23,200 nt of DNA from Chromera velia. Taxonomy: Eukaryota > Sar > Chromeraceae. Under the pieces are notes generated by a model that saw only the letters and a program-made list of their open reading frames with translations, searched no databases and had not been told where the DNA came from. Of this stretch, positions 9,571 through 23,200 are shown piece after piece (position 1 is the stretch's first letter; each line of letters starts with the position of its first letter). The position numbers were made by a program, and so were the translations under genes. The stretch is taken from the NCBI GenBank assembly GCA_018398765.1, contig JAHBMJ010002084.1:1-23200 (forward strand), in the 5' to 3' direction.

Positions 9571-10140
9571 CATAACGTACTGACCCGTCTAAAGCTTTCA
9601 CAAAAACATTTTGAAAGAGCACCACATCCCTTCTTGGGACTCAAACTACTAGACTTTCTCACTCAGCTGACTGGTCAGTAAACACAAAAGCAGCAAAGAG
9701 TGCGGACAGAGTCAATGCCAGCGTGCACAACGTGGAATCATGTCAATCAGTTGCAAGCTTAGGATTGTTCACAAGACCATGCCACTCCCACGAAACTTGA
9801 CACACACGAGAAACGACAGCGAGTGATGCCTTAATACCGGAGCAACGAAAAGGTCGGAGCATGCGCCTCTAGTTCTCTTCTTTGCTCAAGAATTCAGTTT
9901 GTAACAAGTTTTTAAGTGTTGTTTAGATTAATAATAGGGGAGCCGCTCTCTTGAGGAGTACATTGATCGCCGCCAAGACCTCCAATTATCACTTTTGTAT
10001 CTCTGTCTATCTTCGGAAACTTCGTCAGTCATGTTAGGATGAGACTTTACACATATGATGCACGTTATATTAATATATGCAATTAAAAGAAGGGGCAGAC
10101 TGTATTGAAAGTAGAACAGATTTTGTCCTTTTTCTTATGT
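9571..10140. other. Mostly non-coding interval
   Basis: Only the weak minus-strand exon candidate ending at 9585 was noted. The rest, including AT-rich 10040-10090, shows no supported gene. Confidence 0.4.
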
Positions 10141-10507
10141 CAACAGATGGAGCCTTGGGAGAGAGAGCAATGACAGTACTACGGAGAGCGCTGCACTACG
10201 GTACACCAAATCGTAGTTAGGACCAACACCAAACCTAGCAGAGCTGCAGGGATGGTGAAAGCCAGGATTCAGATGGCGGTTATCAGGGCTTCAGTTTATT
10301 ATATGAAGATGGAGAGAAAGCCGAGAAAGTAACCATGAGGGGAGTGTTCCTTTGCTAGTGCTGGTGGCATTGCCACGGCACAGGCACTAAGGGACATTGA
10401 CGGTGACTAGGAGTAAATGGAGAGCCTAAGTTTTAAAACTAAACTTTTAGACTGAACCGAATATATTTAATATCATGATATATCATAAATGTAAAAAAAA
10501 AAAAAAA
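10141..10507 (+). mobile_element. Possible retroposon or processed-RNA remnant with poly-A end
   Basis: The sequence ends in 15 consecutive A (10493-10507), preceded by an AT-rich stretch with ATATCATGATAT. Upstream are short coding-like pieces interrupted by stops, e.g. SAGGIATAQALRDIDGD near 10343-10410. This resembles a decayed retroposed transcript. Neither a reverse transcriptase nor target-site duplications were seen, so it could simply be a homopolymer. Confidence 0.25.
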
Positions 10508-10689
10508 TTAAAAGGAGAGACATGGAGACACCATGAGAGACTAAATGAGAGACCCAACCTATCTACGTGGCCCCGGAAAGCATGTAACACATGCCAGGGG
10601 CACTTATTCATAGAACGCCTCCTGCGCACCCAAAATATCAAGTTTACTAACAATTCCACTAGTGGTTCCACTAGCAATTCTTTAGGGTG

Positions 10690-10960
10690 GCCTGCAGAGC
10701 AGCCCCGGATGGCCCCGGAGGGCGGAGCGGGGCTTGAAACATGTTCGCACGGAGCTCTCCGCCCGGGGGGCACTTAATCCCCCGCGACTCCACCTGAGGC
10801 GGGGTGCACACAGGCCCCGGCATGCCCCCACAACTTGACGGAGAAGGCCCCTGCCTGGGTTCCACACCAATCCATGCATGGCCCCGCGGAGGGCGGAGCT
10901 GTAATTCATTCATGCCCTCCGGGGCCTTTGGAGTTGCGAGCGGAGCGAGCGGCTCTGTGT
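10690..10960. repeat. GC-rich island with inverted repeats upstream of the ankyrin gene
   Basis: GGCCCCGGAGGGC (10711-10723) is the exact reverse complement of GCCCTCCGGGGCC (10914-10926). Inside are GGGCGGAG with CTCCGCCC and a variant direct copy, GGCCCCGCGGAGGGCGGAGC. Composition is far richer in G+C than the AT-rich DNA to the left. It may be a small foldback element or a GC-rich promoter. Confidence 0.5.
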
Positions 10961-11145
10961 AGCTGTCACCTATACACACTGTCCGTGACAGGGTCGATCT
11001 GTGTCAGCATGCACGGATGCAGCGGCTGCAGTCGCTTGGTGCAAAGCCGAATCGATGAAATCCTTCCTGTAAAGCCGCGTCCGAGAGTAGTGCGCAAGAA
11101 TCAATCAGTGAAAAAGAAATCGCTGTTGCAAGAAGCGCCCAAGGC

Positions 11146-17085
<5,940 letters not shown>

Positions 17086-17156
17086 TGGAATCAGCCTAGG
17101 CTGAGTGGTCAATACAAAATCTAGTATAAAGTGCAATCTTAAATTAAAACCTATAG
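17086..17156 (+). other. 3' flank of the ankyrin gene
   Basis: A perfect 12-bp palindrome CAGCCTAGGCTG (17092-17103) lies just after the stop. It is followed by AT-rich sequence up to the first long direct repeat. No AATAAA was found, so the 3' end is not defined. Confidence 0.35.
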
Positions 17157-18412
17157 TTAAACATCATGGCTTTTTATCTGATTCTGCCTTCACTGCGCAG
17201 GCAGTCTTTGTCTCTTCGTCTCTTTGTCTTCAGCATTTGACTGACTGATAAGGGGAAGAAGACCAACACACCACTTATAATGCAGAAGCTCAAGAAACCA
17301 CTCTCATGCAAAAATATGCGCATTCGATTCCTAGTCAATTTTCAAACGCTGACATCAGGCATTACGTGCGTTCATATACTGATCGCTGCTTGAATTTTTT
17401 GAATGCCAATGCGCATGCGCAGATTATTTTCGCTATGATGCCTAGCTGGCGAAGATGGGTGCCTTAAACTACTCATTGTTTGCGCTAGTGACCAAGCAAT
17501 CACAAATGAAATGCAAACATCATAAGGTATGCACAATTGAAGCAGTAAGCAGTGCAACCGACATGCATTGAAACGATCAATTCATGCAAATACCAACAAT
17601 CATAAACAGCATCAAGCCCAACGCAATCAGAAATGAAAAGAAACAAAAGGGTGACGCCAACAGTTTTCTTTGACATAGTGTGGGGCAACATGCATGAAGC
17701 GCATGTTAACACACACGGAGGAGAAAAAAGTTGTTGGCGTTACCGGACTTACCGGCCTGGCGACACCAACATTTCTCCTCTTCTTCATTTTCTTTTTCTT
17801 TACTCTTCAATGTCCTCTCACACCCAGGCATACTCAAACCACCAAATGAAAGAAAAAAAAAGATGTGGTTTGGACTACAAATGAAACACACCTCAATTTT
17901 ACCCTTCAAGTTTACGAGTATCTCCATCCAAGTCTATCATACTAACCAACTTCTTGTCTCTTCTCTTTATTATTCTGTCATTTTCATTTCTCTCCAACTA
18001 TCTCTATCCCTTCTTTATCTTTCATAGACAGACAGACAGACAGAGATAGATGGTCTTCAGACGCCGATGGAGAGAGATAGATAGAGAGAGAGAGAGAGAA
18101 AGAGAGAGAAACTTTAAGCAGACAGTCTGAAAAATTCAGAAACTGCATGTGAGACAAAAAAATGAATTTATAAAACAAACAGCAGTTCACTAAACATCAA
18201 GAACCACTTCTTCAATCACCTTTTCTTTCATCCTTAAACTCCAACTCGACTCCCAACACAACCACCACATTGTTATCAAATAAATCTGTCACCAACAGTA
18301 CCGCCGCTACTTCTGCTTCACACTCAGGTGCAATTCAAAGGCGGCAAAGAGCCGAAGGTACTCCGATCTCTCACCATCAAAACCCTTGACAAATACAAAA
18401 AAAGAAAACAGA
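17157..18412. repeat. Long direct repeat, copy 1 (1256 bp)
   Basis: Matches 19154-20405 almost continuously from TTAAACATCATGGC to GAAAACAGA, with only a few bp of net indels. Its middle contains inverted repeats (about 17650-17770), a CAGA/GA microsatellite (about 18028-18110) and C/A-rich sequence toward the end. There is no long open frame. The ends lack TG...CA, so it is not a standard LTR. Confidence 0.93.
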
Positions 18413-19153
18413 AGCCTACAAAGTTCTTGTACAAGGCAAAGCCTTCTTCTTCCACTAACTGAAGCAAACTAAAACCCTTTTTCAGTTTATAATAGGACGC
18501 TTATCATGACGTCACCAAAAACAACAACCAGTCTTCATTCACTGCTCCAATAACCAATCTCCTTCACCAAACTCTTCTCCTCTTCATCTTTAGATCACTC
18601 CAGACTCCAGCTGCATCCAACAAACAGAACCTTAAACTTCACCACAAATGTAACACCATGTACTCTCCTCCACTAAGTACATATGCTTGCCCACTAGATC
18701 TCCAGACCACGAATCCACAGAACAAGCCAACGACCTAACAGATGCCACCAAAAACAACAAATGTCAACTAGCACAGATTGACATCGTGACAAAGAGGAAC
18801 AAAGAGCCCAAGTCTGTCATACAAAGCGTCAACAGAAACAAAAAAAAACCGATACTAAGCCAAAACTGTATATGGATCCGCGTGGGTCACCAACTCCCGA
18901 AGAGTTCAGGGCCGAGGACCTAAAATTGGAGTGTGTTTGTGGAGTGTGTCATTTTAGAGAGTTCACGAAGGCTGAAGGGACCTAAAAACGGAGAGTGATC
19001 AGAATCATCGGTGTGTCACGGCCCAATGACCTAGTAAATATGGAGTATGTCAGAGAACACATCCGGGTCCGCGAGTTGTTGACCTACGTGGATCTGAGTA
19101 TAGTATCAGTGTCTGCTGCAATGTAGTATGTCCCGCAGAAACCTGTACTGCTA
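18413..19153. other. Sequence between the two direct repeats
   Basis: 741 bp without a counterpart elsewhere in the window. An open stretch on the plus strand (18687-18923) encodes a Lys/Asn/Gln-rich peptide (ATKNNKCQLAQIDIVTKRNK) with no recognised domain. From about 18890, GAGTTC, GACCTA and GGAGTGTGT motifs recur irregularly. There is no reverse transcriptase, integrase, primer-binding site or polypurine tract. Confidence 0.5.
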
Positions 19154-20405
19154 TTAAACATCATGGCTTTTTGTCTGATTCTGCCTTGACTGCGTAGGCA
19201 GTCTTTGTCTCTTCGTCTCTTTGTCTTCCGCATTTGACTGACTGATAAGGGGAAGAAGACCAACACACCACTTATAATGCAGAAGCTTAAGAAACCACTC
19301 TCATGCAAAAATATGCGCATTCGATTCCTAGTCAATTTTCAAACGCTGACATCAGGCATTACGTGTGTCTATACGCTGATCGCTGCTTGAATTTTTCGAA
19401 TGCCAACGCACACGCACAGATTATTTTCTCTATGATGCCTAGCTGGCGAAGATGGGTGCCTTAAACCACTCATTGTTTGCGCTAGTGACCAAGCAATCAC
19501 AAATGAAATGTAAACATCATAAGGCATGCATAATTGAAGTAGCAAGCAGTGCAACCGACATGCATTGAAACGATCAATTCATGCAAATACCAACAACTAC
19601 AAACAGCATCAAACCCAACGCAATCAGAAATGAAAAGAAACAAAAGGGTGACGCCAACAGCTTTCTTTGACATAGTGTGGGGCAACATGCGCGAAGCGCA
19701 TGTTAACACACACGGAGGAGAAAAAAGTTGTTGGCATTACCGGGCCTACCGGCCCGGCGACACCAACACTTCTCCTCTTCTTCATTTTCTTTTTCTTTAC
19801 TCTTCAATGTCCTCTCACACCCAGGCATACTCAAACCATCAAATAAAAGAAAAGAAAAGATGTGGTTTGGACTACAAATGAAACATACCTCAATTTCACC
19901 CTTCAAGTTCACGAGTACCTCCATCCGAGTCTATTATACTCACCAACTTTTTATCTCTCCTCTTCATTATTCTGTTATTTTCATTTCTCTCCAAGTATCT
20001 CTATCCCGCTCTATCCCTTCTTCATCTTTTATAGACAAACAGACAGACAGACAGAGAGAGACGGTCCTCAGATGCTGACGGAGAGAGATAGAGAGAGAGA
20101 GAGAGAAACTTTAAGCAGACAGTCTAAAAGATTCAGAGACTGTGAAACAGAAAAATAAATTTATAAAACAAACAGCAGTTCACTGAACATCAAGAATCGC
20201 TTCCCCAATCACCTTTTTTTTTATCCTTAAACTCCAACTCGACTTCCAACACATCCACCACATTGTCATCAAATAAATCCATCACCAACAGTACTGCCGC
20301 CACTCCTGCTTCACACTTAGGTGCAATCCAAAGGCGGCAAAGAGCCGAAGGTACTCGGATCTCTCACCATCAGAACCTTTGACAAACACAAAAAAAGAAA
20401 ACAGA
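19154..20405. repeat. Long direct repeat, copy 2 (1252 bp)
   Basis: Counterpart of 17157-18412. Differences are scattered and mostly transitions, many at CpG/TpG/CpA positions. Copy 2 keeps a perfect hairpin, AACATGCGC-GAA-GCGCATGTT (19684-19704), that is damaged in copy 1. It ends directly at a coding-like stretch (20406-20628). Confidence 0.93.
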
Positions 20406-20628
20406 TGTGGAGTCCTACTCTGTGGCACCGCCCTCTGGACCCTCGCATACGCTGTATCTGAATGAGCCCGCGTACCGACACCAGGCTTCGCCGCTGCGCT
20501 TTGCTTCGTACGTGTCGCGCGCGTCGATCAAAGTTGTTGAAATCGAGTCTGACCTTCGTATTCAAGCATGCAACATGTTACTCGAGCAACGGATAGCATC
20601 GTTTGAGTCTGGTGTCTGTTTGACATAG
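20406..20628 (+). CDS. Coding-like fragment of unknown protein
   Basis: Open from the end of direct repeat copy 2 to a TAG at 20626-20628. The peptide includes SRASIKVVEIESDLRIQAC and NMLLEQRIASFESG, with ordinary codon and amino-acid mix. There is no ATG near its start. ...AAACAG at the repeat end could serve as an acceptor, or the repeat may have inserted into an older exon. No family is recognised. Confidence 0.3.
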
Positions 20629-20818
20629 ATCGGGAATCTGAGACTCTAAGAGAGAGGAACAGAGAGAAGCATAACTGGAAACCGTGCATAATAGAATGAA
20701 CCCAGCTGAGTGGAATCCCAGATCGTTCCAGAGCTAAACCTTCTATAAACTGTTGTCTGAATGAGTGTTGCCCACGTTCCTTCTCTAGACCTTCCCTAGG
20801 TTCTTGTCCTCGCTTTAC

Positions 20819-21000
20819 CTTCTGTCTGGACGCCATAATGTGGCCGGACAGGGGGGGCAAAGCATTGTGGTGAACGCTCAGCTCGATGAGTGTCGACTTT
20901 CGTATACCTTCTATGATGGAGATCAGATCTGTCTCTTTGCGTAACAGTTGAAATCCGATTGCAATGATACGGGCACGGTCAGGCAAAGACCGTGAGTAGG
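20819..21000 (-). CDS. Possible leucine-rich-repeat-like exon
   Basis: On the complement, RARIIAIGFQLLRKET, LISIIEGIRKSTLIELSVHHN and ALPP precede a donor (AAG|GTAAAGCG, exon end 20819). GIRKSTLIELSVHHNAL fits the LxxLxLxxNxL turn of ribonuclease-inhibitor-type LRRs. Only about one repeat is visible. The start coordinate is approximate; the frame stays open to 21106. It could be a relic of an LRR gene. Confidence 0.35.
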
Positions 21001-21116
21001 GGAATTCAGCGTCCCCTTGCCTCCCAAGCTGCCTGGAGCCCTCTTTCGGATATCCCCTTCGAGTCCAATCCTGGACTTTACCTTTGTCCTTGGGTGGAGA
21101 GCCCAAAGATCGTTAG

Positions 21117-21344
21117 AGGTCGCCAAAGCCGGTGGTGGAGACGTTGCTTGGTGTTGCTCGGACTTTTGAGGAGCTTGACTTCATTGAGACCGCCACCTAC
21201 AAGCATATCGCAATCCAAACGGCCGGTCGAATGCTTTCCTTATGTCTGCTGATTCTGCAACTGTCTCCATCTTCCGGACGAGTGTCGGCTGATCACCTTC
21301 ACTTGTCTTTGCTGTTGGTTGCTTGCTTGTCTGCGCAAAGCTGA
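21117..21344 (+). CDS. Coding-like fragment, strand ambiguous
   Basis: The plus-strand frame reads VVETLLGVARTFEELDFIET and ATYKHIAIQTAGRMLSL to a TGA at 21342-21344. The opposite strand is also open (21181-21609) with a Ser/Thr/Gln-rich peptide, and the sequence alone does not decide between them. No domain is recognised. It may be a decayed exon. Confidence 0.2.
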   Translation, partial: RSPKPVVETLLGVARTFEELDFIETATYKHIAIQTAGRMLSLCLLILQLSPSSGRVSADHLHLSLLLVACLSAQS

Positions 21345-21869
21345 CCACCTTCATGGCCTGCAAACACCTCCAGCGTGTCTGGGTCTGTCTGGACTGGTCC
21401 TTTGACAGTGTCCAAACATAAGAAGACGCCCTTCGTCTCTCCTGGGACCATGTGTCTGCAAGGTTGTCACTTTCTTCCGAGAGAGAGCTTGTCGCTTCTG
21501 GCTGTTCATCTGTCGTGTGGATCGTTCGATGAGTGGCCATTCGATCGGGTGTGTGAGACTCTGCATATACATTCAACAGACAGAAGGGACAGGTGGCGGC
21601 GTACCACATGGACCAACACGGCGATGGCCGGTGTGCCAGCCAGGGAAGGCCTTCTGCTCTGGGACCCCGACGCGGCGAGCCTGGAGTAGGAAGGAGGGGG
21701 AAGTAAGGAAGGGGTACAAAATGACATCGAGCCTGCCCTCGACGGCAAGAGAGGCAGAAGGGTCGCGGCAGACCTACTGAGAGACAGAGTAGGGCACACG
21801 GCAGCTGCCGCCTCGTCTCTCACTGGCGCCGGCAAAATTTTTAACAGGGATCGGGAAGGGTAAAGCAGA

Positions 21870-22010
21870 TCATGGAGAAAGGGAAGGGGAGGGAGAAAGG
21901 GGAGGAAAGGGGAAGAGGGGGTGAAAAGTGGGAACAAAGGGGGAGGGAAAGGGAGGGAAAAAGGGTGGGGAAGAGGGGGAGAGGGGGGTTGCTTCGGGGT
22001 GGGGGGGCAA
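21870..22010 (+). repeat. Polypurine GGGA/GGGGA-rich tract
   Basis: About 140 bp of almost pure purine on the plus strand with many G3-G7 runs. The Pro/Leu/Ser-rich open frame on the complement is a consequence of this composition. It could form G-quadruplex or triplex DNA. Confidence 0.85.
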
Positions 22011-22442
22011 ATCGAATTGAGGCTGGTCGAGAGCATGTGAAGTACTAGCGACTGAGTATGACTGGAGCATCTTTTATCTGGAGTTGAGAGTTCATATGTC
22101 AAAAGGAGCAGCAAGGGGATGAAACAAGACAAAAAGAAGAGACGAGATAGAAAGAAACTAGCAGAGCAGTCTGCAATGTGTCCGGTCCCTTCCCTCCCTC
22201 CCTTTATGCAGCTACTGACACGCGTGGAGTGTGTTTGTGCTCGATGAGACCGTCGAGTCCTTCTGTCGACGAGAACTCCAACTCGATTCAATTTGCCTAC
22301 CCCTACGTCAGATACATATGAAAAGGGCAGAGGACTGCCTGATTGTCACCGCCATGTGCTTATGCCTGCGCATGCCCGCGACTGCCTGTGACCGCCTTTG
22401 CGCTCCTGCACTGATCTTGGAGGGGGAGTGAGCATTGCAAGG

Positions 22443-22533
22443 CTGAGCGTCAAAGAGGTAGACTGCGAGAACAACAAGCCGAGTGTCGCATGTGTCGCAC
22501 ATTTAGAACTTCTGGAGCTCCTTTTGGAAGAGT
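22443..22533 (+). pseudogene. Ankyrin-repeat remnant
   Basis: The frame reads LSVKEVDCENN, KPSVACVAHLELLELLLEE and then TGA. The second half matches the ankyrin helix pair (LAAxxGHLEVVKLLLE) with one residue missing. A second piece after CTCCCTGCAG at 22861 (GDAGVLEAL, then TAG) is also ankyrin-like but stops at once. These are probably leftovers of an ankyrin gene. Confidence 0.35.
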
Positions 22534-22968
22534 GACCTTTCTTCTCTCTCGGTTTCTCTTCTTTGTGCGTGACTTGGGAGTCAGACCCCTCGTGTGGCTG
22601 AGAGCACGAGCGCACGAGGGGGCACCTTCATTCGTTGTCTCCTTCTCGCTTCCTTCTGCTGCTTTGAAACGTTTCGAATTATCCCTGGCTTCCTCTTTAA
22701 TTTAAGAAAAAAAGACTGGAAGAGGTGGAGAGAAAATGAGCAGACGAGGAGTAAAGAGAGAAAAAATCTTTAAAGAGATGTCTGGTTCAACGAGAAAAGA
22801 AGAAAAAGTGAGGGGACAGCCCGTGCATGTCTCTGTGTTCCTTCTGTATCTTCTCCCTGCAGGGGGATGCCGGTGTTTTGGAGGCCCTCTAGGTTCTCTG
22901 GGTATCGCCTCTCTCCCTCGCAGCACGGGAGTTGATGAAGGCCTTGATAGGGGTGTATCCTCCTATTA

Positions 22969-23126
22969 GGACACCGGGGGGGGGGGGGCATCTAAGCTTG
23001 CTCCGTTATGCCCGTGGATGGCGGGACGGGCATCGGGCGCTTTGCGCCCGATGCGCCGGACACCGCCCCCCCCGGCATCCGCTGCTACCGGCCCGTGCGA
23101 GAAGGGATACCCCCCCCCCGGTGTCC
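22969..23126. mobile_element. 158-bp foldback element with GGACACC(G)n ends
   Basis: GGACACC plus 13 G (22969-22988) faces ten C plus GGTGTCC (23110-23126), a 17-bp terminal inverted repeat. A third GGACACCGCCCC lies inside at 23058. The centre holds a perfect hairpin, CATCGGGCGC-TTT-GCGCCCGATG (23031-23053). There is no coding capacity. It may be a small non-autonomous element or recombination-prone palindrome. Confidence 0.6.
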
Positions 23127-23165
23127 ATGCGGAGTTGCCCACCGAGGCTGACGTTCAGCTTTTTA

Positions 23166-23199
23166 ATGCATGCATGCATGCATGCATGCATGCATGCAT
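23166..23199. repeat. ATGC tetranucleotide microsatellite
   Basis: About 8.5 perfect ATGC units at the right edge of the window. The unit is self-complementary. Confidence 0.97.
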
Positions 23200-23200
23200 T

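Noticed and set aside
9119-9662. Open frames of Thr-His or Cys-Val repeats
   Set aside because: Direct translation of CA/TG microsatellite; no biological coding signal.
17310-17345. tRNA-like B box (TTCGATTCC) in the direct repeat
   Set aside because: No matching A box or cloverleaf could be drawn, so neither a tRNA nor a tRNA-derived SINE is supported.
17157-20405. LTR retrotransposon
   Set aside because: No TG...CA ends, no target-site duplication, no primer-binding site or polypurine tract, and no gag/pol coding in the 741-bp interior.
21506-22291. 261-codon minus-strand open frame rich in Pro, Leu and Ser
   Set aside because: It is the complement of the polypurine tract and simple sequence; there is no domain and no splice support.

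Overview
The window looks like nuclear DNA of an intron-rich unicellular eukaryote, probably a chromerid or related alveolate alga. That assignment is an inference; nothing in the window proves it. The evidence is canonical GT-AG introns, several exons under 70 bp, long microsatellites, an omega-amidase that shares a plant-type insertion, an ankyrin gene built of one-repeat exons, and an assembly gap (Ns 11916-12195). No bacterial-style gene, rRNA, tRNA or CRISPR array was found.

Layout. (1) 1-4271, minus strand: ten exons of a NIT2-type omega-amidase, reconstructed in consistent phase, with its C-terminal part beyond the left edge. (2) 4342-7411, plus strand, head to head with NIT2: a gene or decaying gene for an EF-hand-like protein. 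Its reading frame changes several times, it has one in-frame stop, and a credible spliced exon follows. (3) 7412-11145: a 463-bp foldback element, a coiled-coil-like open stretch, a terminal exon of a minus-strand gene (8692-8835), a ~400-bp CA/CT microsatellite, a possible poly-A retroposon end and a GC-rich inverted-repeat island. (4) 11146-17085, plus strand: a seven-exon gene with five exons of exactly 99 bp, each one ankyrin repeat, followed by a 1.9-kb last exon carrying six CxHx6CxxC putative zinc-binding units. (5) 17157-20405: two ~1.25-kb direct repeats around 741 bp of different sequence. (6) 20406-22960: scattered coding-like fragments, including an LRR-like exon and an ankyrin remnant, plus a long polypurine tract. 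(7) 22969-23200: a small foldback element and a TGCA microsatellite.

The two well-supported genes are unrelated in function: one is amide metabolism, the other a probable protein- or nucleic-acid-binding scaffold. The strongest candidate for something little described is the ankyrin plus CxHx6CxxC protein with its strictly modular exons. The frame-switching EF-hand-like locus is second, but decay or assembly error explains it more simply than recoding.
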